This document shows positions 32,560-44,361 of a DNA stretch of 64,000 nt, piece by piece; positions within the stretch are counted from its first letter, which is position 1; the number at the start of each line of letters is the position of its first letter. The translations under genes and the position numbers were made by a program. Origin of the DNA: Bryoerythrophyllum caledonicum (lineage: Eukaryota > Streptophyta > Bryopsida > Pottiales > Pottiaceae); contig OZ020516.1 of the NCBI GenBank assembly GCA_963971425.1, forward strand, positions 17,410,593-17,474,592. The letters run 5' to 3'. A model generated the notes under the pieces. That model did no database searches and had not been told where the DNA came from. It saw only the letters and a program-made list of their open reading frames with translations.

Positions 32560-34794
32560 TCATGATACAACTCCAGACACCCATGGGACTATGGAAGGTG
32601 CTGTTGGATGTTGTTGCCGATATTCCTCGTCGTAGTGCCCTTTGAAATCGATCTCTGGTTCATCAGCCTGCCAACACGGCCGCACATTTATTTGCACACT
32701 AACAATACATCTAATAGGCTTGTATAAAGCTGATCTTCAAATGCTCTCTCTTGAGGAATATCAACATTAGCATACATAAAGAGTATGTTGATTCAACATC
32801 TCATACTGTATGTCCACATACACACAGCAATGAAGATGAATGCACTTGTACTTTGCGGTTATGGTTTTATATTTGATACGACTTCAATGAGCTACTGACA
32901 CATGAATTTAAAGCTTCCAAGTACACAAAAATGCCAAAAAAACAATAAGTATCTACTGTGACCACGGGACCCAATGCAGTAAGGAAGAACTGACCTGCTT
33001 GAGCCAGCACTCATGGTTTTCGTGTACGTATTTGTCTGGAGAGTGACATCCACCTTCTTGTGGACAGTACACCCACACATTACACTTCTTCTCTCCCAGC
33101 GTAACATTTCTGGCTTGATCAAGGCATGCTTGGCAACAATCGGCTGCGCTGCTCACATGATGAGTCAGCCCCCATCGCACCGCCACGCCGGAATAATCTG
33201 TGTGTGCCTCCGCACGACATTCTGAAGGTATGTCCCCCCACGAGATAATTTCATTCTCTACAAAAAAAAGAAAGAAAAAAAGACATTCAATTCTGCATCT
33301 TCAGTATGAAAAGTAGTACTACCTAAGACATTCAATTCCCATAGAAAGTGAGCAGAATGTGACCTAAATTGCTTAAATAAATATTCGATATGTTTAAGGA
33401 GGATCTTTTATGTTTTTGAGCTGAAGAATTTTTTCACATGACGGCATGCTATCTTAAAGGCCAAAAGTTCATAACCTAAGCAACCTAGGCCTTTAGAAAT
33501 CAATTTGCCCTAACTTCATTTATTTTTATTTTTATCAGTATTGGATTCACAACACTGGTCTCTCTGTAAATTTGTAAATTTGTAGTGTGACTTATATAAC
33601 AACTTCACATAGGTGTCACCTTTCCCCAACCTAACAAAACATCATCAGATCCCACATCATGGATAAATGCCAAGTTGACAAAAAGCAATAAGAAAAAGAC
33701 AGTTGTATTTTGAACAAACAACTTACCCATATCAATTTTCTCGGTTGATTTTCCATCTCCGAGAACTTCAACTCTTGTGTTTGCTAACTTCTCTCCACCA
33801 CCTGCCACCAATTACCTTACAAATTGATTGGCTTGAAAACTATTTCTTTCATCTTGAGAATTATGCTCAAATTTTTTTAGTTGGTATAACATTCAACCAC
33901 AATTGAATGCAATTCGTACCCCTAGATGCCGCAATTTCACTAGTCCTCTTCTCTAGCTTTCTCTTCTTCCATTCCTCAAGAGCTACAACGATAGAGATCC
34001 ATGACGTTTAGGACAGAAGCAAAAAAACGGGAGATATTATGAGAAAACATCAATGCAGAAAACAGAACCAGTTGAAATTACAGCTACCTTTGTGTGTTTC
34101 CTGAACGTTGGTGCGCTTGAGCTCACGCAGCCGGCTTGCAAGCTGTAAGGCGACCTTCTGCCTCGATGCATTCAACGCAGCAGTCCTGTTGATCTCCATC
34201 TCCGTCTCTTGTTGAATCTCCTTCACCTTCAAAAAACCGTCCCGGAGAAGTAAGAGTCCATAGTTTTCTCCTCCTTAGGGTTAGGTCATACCTGTTATTT
34301 GATTCAGTGAGCCTTGATGATGGAATTCGTGATCGATCGTCTACAAAAGATCGATCGAGGGAATTCGAATGCTGAAAAGAGTAATTGAAAACCTACTCGC
34401 TCAATCAGGTTGATCGGAAGTAACTGGCGGCGCAGCCGATTGGATTCCTCAATGCGCTCGCGCTCCTCCTCTGTTCGCAAAACGATTCCATCCAAACCTG
34501 CCGTCTCCACAAGAAGATCACGTTTTAGAAATACGATTAACATTCTTTTGGAGAATTGACACATGAAATATGAGAATGCTACGAAAAGGAAGAAAAGAAA
34601 AATCACGCACTGGTCAAGGACGCGCCATCGGCAGGCGGCGGGGACGAATCGTAATCCACATGCAACAGCGAGGCCTGCAGCAGAAAGAGCGCCACCAGAA
34701 TATTCGACGTGCACAAAAGAACCGTCGCTCTCTTGTACGAGCATCGCGTCCAATCTCCAAGTGTTGGATGCGCCATCTCTCCTCGCTCACTCAA
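32560..34794 (-). CDS. Membrane-anchored Cys-rich plant protein (PAN/Apple-like C-terminus), 7 exons
   Basis: Splicing gives a 310-residue protein. Exons: 34794-34611, 34497-34397, 34226-34088, 33982-33920, 33801-33727, 33257-32995, 32667-32560, with GT/AG sites and phases agreeing at every junction and a TGA stop. An alternative start is Met7 (34776). Residues about 20-45 hold a hydrophobic signal anchor (ATVLLCTSNILVALFLLQAS), so the rest probably faces the lumen or outside. The middle (70-150) is charged and helical (EEERERIEESNRLRRQLLP, then KEIQQETEMEINR). The C-terminal domain has a Cys pattern: C201, C228, C229, C232, C246, C252, C258, C271. It includes NVWVYCPQEGGCHSPD and ends PWVSGVVS. 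I recall this architecture as a conserved but uncharacterised plant family. A PAN/Apple-like fold and ligand binding are inference. It is divergent from the ATXR2-type gene. Confidence 0.82.
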
Positions 34795-35467
34795 CAGAAT
34801 TCAATTCCCGCTCCTCAAATACAGAACAGAAAAAAAAAACTAATCCTCAAAACTCGACAACTGCAGTCCTCGTCACGCCGCATTCCCTCCGCCTCCCTCC
34901 ATCACCACAAAAACCGCTCTCAACGCAACCAAAAAACTTCCTCCTCTTCAATGCCTCCGCCAATCCATCAAAATCACATCAAAAAAGAAGAAAAACTCCG
35001 CTGCTTCACACAACAAATCTCCTCCGGTTCAAACTAACAACAAAAGAATCAACGGTCCGCGCATCAAACTACGAAATGAAACTCCTCATCCGCCAATGCA
35101 TCAAACTACAACAAAAGAAAGAGAGAACTCGCGCGACCTCAAACTACAACAAAAAAAAACAAAGAGTCTCCTGAGTGCCGCTTCAGCAGAATACATTTCT
35201 GAAAGCTCCGTCTCGTCAGTGTGCATCAAACTACTACAACAACAACAACAACGAAGAAGAACTTTCGCCGATGCATCGAACTTCGTTGCGGCACACAAGT
35301 CAATGCTGTCTTCTGCGCCATGAAGAATTCTTCGACCGCGCCTATAAATACATCTCCACCGAAACTAGATCTTCCGCCGCGGAATCTCCCAACGGGAATG
35401 ATTTATCTGTAGCGTGTGCGTTTGTTTTTCGCAGTCGGTCGTCTCTCTTGTCGCTGTTTCTGTGGCT
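34795..35467. promoter_or_regulatory. Shared upstream region of two divergent genes
   Basis: This 673 bp lies between the start codons of the Cys-rich protein gene (minus) and the ATXR2-type gene (plus). The plus strand is rich in A and C. It has three CATCAAACTAC words (about 35064, 35100, 35224) and a CAA repeat at about 35233-35252. If these lie in the ATXR2 leader they would be unstructured CAA-rich 5' untranslated sequence. The long open frames here (34563-35174 and 35175-35627) arise from the low G and T content and are not genes. A TATA-like CTATAAATACA occurs at 35341, about 125 bp upstream of the ATXR2 start. Confidence 0.6.
35341..35351 (+). promoter_or_regulatory. TATA-like box for the ATXR2-type gene
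   Basis: CTATAAATACA, 117-127 bp upstream of the ATG at 35468. This is the only strong TATA-like match on the plus strand in the divergent region. If used, the upstream CAA-rich sequence is promoter rather than leader. Confidence 0.5.
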
Positions 35468-38400
35468 ATGGCGGTGGTCGACGGAGAGGTTGCGCGCCTC
35501 CTGGCGCAGCCTGCGCCTGCTGCAATGGAGGTTGTCCTCAGGGTTTTCTGTAGCTCAAGTCGATTTGTTTACGGATTTCGATAGTTTTCGTTTTGGTGTT
35601 TTTTGTGATTTCTTCGTAGTTTCTTAGAGCTTGGTGTCGGGAGAGGAGGTTTAGGTTTCTGGGAGTTTTTTTGCTAATTTTCTCTGAGTTTTTATGGTTC
35701 CTGTCATGAGATGAGGTTTTGCGGCAAACCTCTTGGTTTTCTGGAATGGCTTCGTTTTCTGGATCCATGTTCTTTTCTGAATGATGATGTTTGTGAATTG
35801 ATGAGTTCCGTCTATTTTTTAGGGAGCTGAGCCTGTGATGGTTGTGGTTACAGAAGTTCTATGGGGAGCTTTCAAAGGGAGGTGCAGGACCTGGTCTGCA
35901 AGTGCGCATGATTGACGGTGAAATTGGCAAAGGTGAGGATTATATCATCAACCTGTGTTTGAATTTACGCTCAGGTTTTGAGGGAGCCTTAGGGTTTAGA
36001 GTTTAAACCCCAAAACTATGAGGTGTTTGCAGGTGTTTTTGCGGAGAGGGATTTCAATGCCCAGGAGGTGGTGCTGCGAGAACCACATCTCGTAGCTGCT
36101 CAACACTCCCGCAACAAGGTTGTACCCTAAACCTAAACCTCTAAACCCTTAAACCCTAAAGCCTTCACCTTCCTGGTTCCTTTAGAACAAATTTGAAGTC
36201 AGCTTGGACTAAACAAAGTGTGGACAGAGAGAAGCTATGGTGTGCAGCCATTGCTTCCGGTATGTTGGCTCCATTGAGCTGCAACTAGCACGGCGTCTTC
36301 TTCCGAAAGATGGAGAAGGTGAGTAGGACTCCACCTCTAAACCCTGAACCCTAAACTTAGTTTTAGCTTCACAGATGAGCTCATCTGTTAAGCTCATGCA
36401 AGAAAATCTCTTGCAAGAAAATATCTCAACCTTATCATGTTCAAATACAATACTATGGCCACCAGTGGCACCTTATGACGTTTAAGGGTGAAAGTTTCAT
36501 GAGTGAATTTCATAATCTCAATAACATATTGAGCTTGTAATGCAGATGAGAATGCAAGTGATGATGAGATGGGCAACCCGACCACTTCCATGGATTACGA
36601 CGACAACGAAGGAGAAGACATGGGCGAAGAAGACGACGAAGATATGGACGAAGACAAGGATTGTGGATGCAACCAAAAGAAGAAGAAGAAGAAGGAGGCC
36701 CTTCCTGAAGATGCGAAAGCTGCGCTTGCAAGCGGAGCTCTTGTGTTGCCTCACAGCACCCGCTTCCCTCTTCCACCTGTGGTGCCTTGCAAGGGCGGCT
36801 GCTCAGACGACGTTTATTGCAGGTTGGTATATACAATTTGCATGTGTTGTGTGGTTTGGATAGGTTTTGGTGGTGACGAGTTTACATGCCACCCTCCCAA
36901 ATTAATTTTAGTGTGGATTCTGGAATTATTTGTAAAGTCTTTCTTCCCTCTTCAAGGCTTAAACTACTTTGACTTGAGTTTAGAGACCACTAAGCTCTAG
37001 ACTGAGTGATCAATGAGGAGTAAAAAAGAGGGGTGGCTTTACAGATGACTATTGAATGTGAAGGAGGAGTCATTGATGAAAATGTTGTGAGAGGAGATCT
37101 TTTGTTGTTTTCAATCTTCTGGGTGATTGGTTGATGTGAGCTTGTTGTGTGTACTAGTGATGTGTGTGCAGATGCAGCCTGGGCAACGCACCACAGTCTT
37201 CTGTGCTCGGGCCCTTCTTCACTTTGTAGGAATACTGGTGCTTTAATCAGCTTCAAGGAGTTTGCGGATGGTATGTTTTTTTCTCAAGTCAAATTTGTTT
37301 TTGTTGTCTCTAAGATCGAAGAAAGAGTTTGCAGAGATACCATGAATATTAGCTGCTGTTTCCTCCTTTCTTTGAGTTGAGAACTATTTAGAGGCGATTT
37401 TATATTACTCCAAGCGGGTGGCTTTACAAATAATTCTAGTTGCATAGAAACTCCTGATAAGACGTGGGTAAAGCTTCTTTTATGTATTTAGTAACGTCCT
37501 TTCAGGCATAGTGGATAGCAAATGTGTATCATTGGTCCACAATCAAGTGTTTATTGGTCTGAAACTAGTTTTTTCAATGGAGGAAGTCTCAACTGATGAT
37601 GGTGGACTGAACCGCAGAAACGAATGATATCTTTCACATTGCTGCTCAGGTACGTCTCTGTAGTTTTCTTGCCATCACAGAAGGATCTCAGTGTGTCAAT
37701 ACTCCAAAGTATGTCAGTAAAGGTTGTGCTTTGTGGAACAGGTCATTGCCACAAGTATGTTAAGAGCTCGGAAACTTGAGAGTACTGTCAAAAGCAAGCA
37801 CGAGTCAGCTCTGTCAAAGGCGTGGGAGCCTTTTGCCATGGGCTTCAAACTTTTGTAAGTAATGGCTGTAATGTATAATAGAAGTTGATGGTATTAAAAA
37901 TTAACAAAAAAATGGGAAAAATATTTACATGAAAGTTATTATTCTTTGTTTTTTATTTCAAAAATAATACTATTAATTCTATTATGGTTCTAGAGACCTG
38001 AATCTTTGGTGGTTTCATGAGCAGGTGGTGGGAAACAGTAGCCTTGCCATTTGACGTGGATCCATCTGATGAGCGCCAATTTCGAGATCAGATGAAGGAA
38101 ATTGCAGTTCAGGTATTATTATGAAAGGGCTATTCTTGACATGGAAATTCAATTCCTTCTTTCTTTTTCCGAGATTATTTGCTAGGAAACTTGATTGGGT
38201 TTACTAATTGGTAACTGGTTGCTGGTGCAGTCATTATCTTTACTGAGAAGCGCCATTTATGAGGATAATTATGCTCCTTGTATCCTTTTCATTGTCTTAT
38301 GGTATGTTGTTGTCCTCACAACTTTTAGCAAGTGTGAAGTGTGCTTTCAAAATTATCAAGTGAGAAATTGATAGCTTTCTCTTTAACTTGGCATGAGGAT

Positions 38401-39908
38401 AGTATTCTCTTTGGAGGTTTATGGACACATTATTGGGATGTTCGAGCTGAACAATTTGTAAGTTCCTTGCTCTACACCACGAGTCGCCTTTTATTGCTTC
38501 GTTGATGGCTTTGCTCTCTTTCTAAGCATTTCTAGATTCAAGTCATCTGGTGATTTTTTGTGCTGGAGTATTCAGTTCTTTACTTGAACTGAAGGTTTTT
38601 AATTTTACTCCAGAGAAATTGTTGTGGCGTCGCCTGTTGAAGATTATTTTTTGTACATCGATGACCTCCCTCCAGCGGCTAAGGTCTAGTACTCTTTCCT
38701 CACTCCAAATAGCTATTAAATCAATGGAAGAGCTTGGTAGTCTTTTAAACTCAAGTTAGAATTAGTTTATAGCCGCCTTTGAGAAGGTCCTCCTCCACCA
38801 TGAACCTTAGCCACCTTTTTCTTCTTTGTTGAGGCTTTTAATTGATTTTTTGAAAATAGCACTATTTAGGGTTGATTTAATGAATTTTAATGAGAAAAGA
38901 GGTCCAAACTCATGGTATCTTTGCTTCACTTTACAAATAACTGTAATGTGCTTGTTGATGTCTCACAGGCTGAGGCAGAAGTATATACGAAGCCATTCTT
39001 GGATGCTCTAGGTGATGATTATGCTGCCTATTGCCAAGGTATGTAGTCTTCTTTCCAAGCTTACATACCCACATGAATCAAGCGTTTATTGGGGATAGTG
39101 TAACGAAATATGTCTCTTTCCCATCTATTTTAAATTTTAAAATTGTTTTTTTTGTATCCATCATCAATTTAACTTTTCATGCACCAAGAATAATATGACT
39201 AGTCAATCCCTTTGAATGCTTTGTTGAATGTGTCATTATTTATTATTGTTATTATTATTATTTTAAATTTTCTTTTTCTTTTCTCCAAATTTGAGTTGGG
39301 CATGGGTAACATATTATTTGCAATAGTAATTGTTGAACTTCTCCATTGTACAGGATCAGGATTTTATACGTTGCAAAGCTGCATGAACCATTCTTGTCGG
39401 CCAAATGCCAAGGCATTCAAGCGAGATGAGGTAATGCTATTATCTTAATATCATTTATTTATCATCTAAGCATTGTTCATTGTCCATATAGTTATTTGTA
39501 AAGTCACCCAAAGTTAGAGTAAGATATCCCATTATAATCATCTTTAAGAGTAAATAAATAGTAGAATAACAAACAAAAAGGGGTATCTCATTAAGGATCT
39601 GAAGCTTCTTTAGTTGATGTAATGAAACTCATGATTTTGTGTAGGATCGAGATGGACATGCGGTGCTTCTCGCGACAAGACCCATCAAAAGAGGCGATGA
39701 GGTACGTCGTCACACATCAATCTTATCTATATGCACCTATCTATTTATTTATCTATCATACCTATTGGGTTTTTTTTCTCTTTAGGTGACAATCTCATAC
39801 ATTGATGAGGATTCTTCTTTAGAAGAGAGGAGGGCAGCGCTTGCAGACTACGCTTTCACGTGTCGTTGTCCTCTGTGCCTGGAGGAGGAGACCCAAAATG
39901 GTGTGTGA
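35468..39908 (+). CDS. ATXR2: ATXR2-type SET/MYND histone-lysine methyltransferase, 16 exons
   Basis: Splicing gives 480 residues, close to the Arabidopsis ATXR2 length (about 470). Exons: 35468-35530, 35854-35932, 36033-36118, 36228-36318, 36546-36822, 37158-37270, 37618-37649, 37742-37854, 38025-38112, 38231-38279, 38403-38457, 38614-38683, 38969-39038, 39354-39430, 39645-39701, 39786-39908; all GT/AG and phase-consistent. The SET domain is split by a MYND-type zinc module: C82/C85 (VCSHC), C188/C192, C198/C202, H211/C215. An Asp/Glu-rich insert (112-145) and a Lys run sit between its halves. The SET core has NHSCRPNA (407-414) and ISYIDED with Tyr445. The post-SET cysteines are C466, C468 and C471. 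Arabidopsis ATXR2 methylates H3K36 and acts in auxin-linked gene activation; the same chromatin role is inferred here. The last exon may be extended by a further splice at AATG|GTGTGT. Confidence 0.93.
36421..36488 (+). repeat. 0.22 kb family, truncated copy 6 inside ATXR2 intron 4
   Basis: It keeps only the right part of the family: CAACCTTATCATGTTCAAAT, then GGCCACCAGTGGCACCTTAT and GACGTTTAAGGG. The left half is missing. It lies about 60 bp before the exon 5 acceptor. Confidence 0.75.
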
Positions 39909-41155
39909 TTGTGGTTTTCTTCCAATATATTATACAAATAATGACTCTTTTATGTCTTACATGATGATGATTTTACAGTGGAACATTTCTTGTGAGAAAG
40001 ATAGTTCTTTATTATTCTTGTTGTCTTTTCTAAGTTTGATTTGTTTTGTTACTTATGATTGAGCCTTTGTTGTTTGTTCCTTCATTCACGCACATCTATT
40101 TCTTGCTTCGCTTTGATGATGACTTGCTTCATTTTCATTGACCCTTTAAAGATGAAGTGGACCACGAGGCCCTAGGAGAATCTATGAGTGTAATAGATCA
40201 TGCAAAATATCGTCTATAGAGTGGATATATTTCATCACGAACTCACAATCATTGTAGTTTGCCAATGCCTCAACCGATTGGAGATTAGGAAGGTTGGTTA
40301 GATCAAGGAAAGCAAAACGCATCATTGCTCTGACAAGTGCAACTCTATAACGTGTCTTAGCAAATACATAATACATAATACTCTGACAACGTGGCTCCTC
40401 AAAAATGTGTCTTAGCAATCGAAGTGGTTGCCTTGTCGTTAAAGGATTAACCTCTTTGGGTTTTGATCAAGAGGGTCTAAGCTGATTTATAAACATCTTC
40501 ACAAATTCATGTGTAGAAGGTTCCTTGGCATTGGTTCTAGAATGTTATGTAGGATCAAACTTGTTGGTCATCTAAATCCTTTAGTGCCTAAGTGGACCAT
40601 GAGGCCTTGGAAGAATCTACAAGCGTAGTAGATCATGCATAATATCATCTACACAACATATATAATTCATCGCAACCCCACTTTGCGGAAATCACTCTAG
40701 TTTGCCAATGCTTGCATTCATTGGAGATTAAGGAGATGCTTTGGAAAGTTGTAATGGAAACCAATGTGTACATGAAGATCGAGATGACGACAACCAACCA
40801 TGGGAAATGCTTTGAAAAGCTTATGTAGATACCCATGTGTGTTTTGAAGATTGTGACGACAACAACCAATCATGGGAAAGGTTACAACACCTAGAGCACC
40901 AAAATCGACCCTTCTCAGAGCCTCACAGGCCTTCTCAAGGCCTTATAGGCCTCATAGGTTAGCATTCCAATGTTTCAAATCGTTTTGTTTCTTGCCATGT
41001 GACTAAAGACTACAATTAAGGACAATATTTGTTTCTTTTGTCTTTTAACAGTACTGTCTTACCAATGGTCAAATTTGTCTTCCGACAATTGATGGTGGGC
41101 CCACTAAACAAAAAGTAAATTGAAGTGTAATTTGAAAGTATAAACTTATTCTGAG
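39909..41155. other. 3' flank of ATXR2 with duplicated segments, no gene
   Basis: Contains a diverged direct repeat of about 140 bp (about 40152-40290 and 40588-40735, sharing AGTGGACCAYGAGGCC and AGTTTGCCAATGC). It also holds a tandem pair of about 68 bp at about 40740-40878, sharing GAYGACGACAACMAACCATG-like words. The minus-strand frame at 40182-40418 is part of the first repeat and lacks recognisable motifs. Confidence 0.5.
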
Positions 41156-41345
41156 TGTCAACGCCTTGGGAACTGTACGGAAACGGGGGAATGCGTTGGG
41201 ACCAATGGGGAACGCTATAGAACGCTAGGGAACGCTTAGGAACACATGGGAACAACATCCAAATGCATTGGGGATGGGGGAAATCCATCATGAACATATT
41301 GGGAAGTTTACAGGAACGGGCTGGGAAGTCTATGGGAATGCAGTA
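41156..41345 (+). repeat. GGGAACGC-type minisatellite
   Basis: Short words GGGAACGC, GGAACGCT and GGGAACA recur every 10-20 bases in a degenerate array. The strand is G-rich. Confidence 0.6.
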
Positions 41346-41399
41346 GACTCTTTGGAATCTCAATGTGAACAATGGATCAAGGATCAACTACTATTATGG

Positions 41400-44360
41400 T
41401 TAAAAAGACAAGTTGCATAATTTAAATTGAGGGATGAGAGATAGGAATAGCTCTGCAAAACCTAGTGAGGAGGGTTTTTGATGTTAGGCGTAAATGCAAC
41501 GCACACAATAATGAGGGTTGTTGGGCTCATTGTGAGTCCTGGTGTGTACTTCTTTGCCACTAAATGGCATGCCTATGGTGTGTAGAATGTTGGGAGGGAT
41601 TGGAAATCTTTGATCTATTGTTACAAAGTTTGAATGGAGATGCAACAACCTAGTACTAGTTTGGAAGAGTAGATCTGTAGCGGGGCTTTGTGTTTGCTCA
41701 TATCTAGATCTAGACTTTGCATCTTCCATATCATCTCTCAATCAATCAAATCTAGATCCAGATACCACAACACCATAGAAACATCGCACACCAAATCCCT
41801 CCCCAACCAGGATACAAGTACCATCATGAAGAAAGTCTATTGCCTACATCAAACTCGAGTCACATGCCAAGACACAAGATTTGCTTACAAAGACCAACGA
41901 TCTTCAAAACCAGCTAAGTTATTAATTGATATTCCGCACTTTGCAATGCTTCATTGTAGTTTTTGTAACAATGGTACACACATATTAGTGAATGCTGAAA
42001 GAGTAGGATTCATGCCTAACCCCCCCCCCAACAAGAAGATGAATTGTAGCTACCAACGCAGAGCAACAATAACAACCAAACCTAAAGTGGCAATGCACAC
42101 TTCCAAGACACGTGCGTCAATTGCACCACACCAACATCAACAAACAAAGACCAACTCGTACATCACCGAATACTCAACATAGGGCCCAAAACACAACGCC
42201 CCATCAACCAAGGTAAACACTCCAACCTTTCTTTCAATCCTTACACCCTCTCAATTTCTTTTCAGTAGAACAGACTTCAATTTCCATAGCTGGACAATAG
42301 CAATTACCAAAGAAGATCAACGATGCAGCAAACATCAACTAATAAAGAGCACATCAAAAGTGCACAAGGACCTCCATGTTATACACATTAAAAGACTCTA
42401 TTAATCAACCACCACAAAGCCACCACTGCCTCCAGTTCCAAGCACACCAATATTAGCATGAAGTCAAGACCTCAAGACATTATACAAAGTCCACGTACGT
42501 GCATATCCAAGTAAGCACCTTCAATATTCCATCATCTTCTTCCTTTCCTTTCCGCAAGCCACTACTAAATAACGACAGGAGCAACACGCAACTTACAAAA
42601 AAACACTGCCAACCGCTACTGTAATGTAACCCTAGCCGCCACAACAGCCCTAAAAACGACCAATCTATGGGAGGACAAGATGTAAATGTCTACTCCAATC
42701 ATCACAACCGCCAAGCTGCAATTGAACGGCACTCTGAAGAAGCCAACCCTAAACGCCGACAAGTTCAAAAACAAAGACGTTCATCAAACACAACGACATC
42801 CACCAAATATCAACATATCACAAGGTATATATTACGCTTCTGCCTTATTCCCAAACCGTGTCACTTTGCTCTACTGCGCACACACCTACTCTCTGCCTTG
42901 TGGAAACAAAGCTCCACTTGTAGAGCCAGTGAGAAGGAAGTATATATGCAAGGAGACAAGCGGGAGAGAGAGCCGCCGCTCTGACAGCCATTGAGAACAT
43001 CCCATACTCGTGAAGAACCTCCTATCCCTCTCTCTCAAACTTTGCTTTTGTACTTTCTTTGCTCACATATTAGTTGACTCTAACTTGTTGATGGTGCTCG
43101 TTCCACAGATTGCACAACACTTGCACAAAACAGACAAATTGTTTGGGTCAAAAAATTCTTTAGCACGGTACATACGAACAAGGGAGAGACAACGCTGAGA
43201 GAACAACACAAGTAGTTGCATGCACGAGTCACGCAGCACATGCACACAAAGGACGAGAACGGAATCCTTACCCGCGTGTTGGTACTCTTCGTCTCCCACA
43301 ACTGTAAATCAAAGATTTGCCTGCTCACGCCCCAAATCCAGCACTTGGTTGCAACCCGGAGCCACCAACGGAGCACGGAGTAATGACTGTCGCCACCGGA
43401 ATCTAAGTCGACACCCTGCAAGGAGCATTGGTTGTCCACGAAGAGATGCCTACCGGAGGAGCCTGCAGTGGATATCAACGAGAGCGAGAGCTTGTGGATG
43501 AGTACCTACAAACCTAACAAGAAATTACAACACACAAGAGGTACAATCAGTGGTCCGCCCAAACACCTCCAAGTTGAAACCCTACCAGCAATCTATAAGA
43601 ATATTATCCCACCTCCGCCTGGTGCAACCGCAAGTCGCAGCCACAGATCTTGCACGCTACAACAGTCCAAAGTCACCACTATCCTGCATACAAAACCAAC
43701 GTGTTTAAAAGCCTTAGTAGTAGTACTTGCAATTATCACCAGCGAAAGTCCTAGCAGCGATAGTCCGTAGAGATCGCCTCGCAGTTAGAGCAAAAATTCA
43801 AACAAAGCACGAGGGACCTGCCAGAGGAGTCTAGTAACCGAAAGAGGAACGAGCCCGAGCAGAAGAGTAACTAGCCCGACCAGGAGAGGGACGAGCCCAA
43901 GAAGGAGGTGGATCAGCCCAAGCGGGAGCCTTGCTCATGAAACTTAATTCAAACCAACGGGTAACTCCGCAACCATACTTGTTGGCTCAACTTTGAAGCC
44001 AATTTCACACACCGTCAATCCCTCCCTTTCAATGCAGCAGGCAGCCGAGTCACGATCCTCAAAGTCTAAAGAAGAAGTAAACAATAGAAGGAGCAGGTCC
44101 TTAGTGCGAGTTGTATCCACGGAGAATATCAAGCCCTAGTACATCATCACAGTAAGGTAGAGCTACCAAGTTAAGAATCAGTAGTACCACCGCAGCCAAG
44201 TGGGGACCATTCACTTAGGTTACAACTCTCTCTCACGCCCTCCACAATTTGTTATTTTTTGCTATCACCACGTTTATTATGCAAACCTTATGGACATGCA
44301 CACAAGCCTTAATATTAAACTTATTTATGTAAGGAATTGACCTCTTTATGGCACTTCTCA
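41400..44360. other. G-poor, A/C-rich DNA upstream of the LINE, no gene recognised
   Basis: From about 41.7 to 43.9 kb the plus strand is strikingly rich in A and C, as is the LINE coding strand further on. It may be the LINE's long 5' leader or an adjacent retroelement. Open frames (such as 41688-42182 and 43080-43478) have no family motifs. Confidence 0.35.
43848..43932 (+). repeat. ~22 bp degenerate tandem repeat (GAGCCC/AGCCC)
   Basis: Four units of the form AACGAGCCCGAGCAGAAGAG with ARGAGS spacers, with period drifting from 20 to 24 bp. Confidence 0.65.
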
Positions 44361-44361
44361 T

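Noticed and set aside
34563-35174. 203-residue plus-strand open frame
   Set aside because: It overlaps the first exon of the Cys-rich protein gene and the A/C-rich divergent promoter; Lys/Ser/Asn/Gln-rich low complexity with no conserved motif.
35175-35627. 150-residue plus-strand frame running into ATXR2 exon 1
   Set aside because: Different frame from the conserved ATXR2 protein and passes through a clear splice donor.
32560-39908. Host-wide reading of TAA/TAG as sense codons
   Set aside because: The two intact host genes contain no internal TAA or TAG and follow the standard code; any reassignment idea applies only to the 13.6 kb element's origin.
40182-40418. Minus-strand protein gene after ATXR2
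   Set aside because: It lies in a duplicated non-coding segment whose second copy does not keep the frame, and no motif is recognised.
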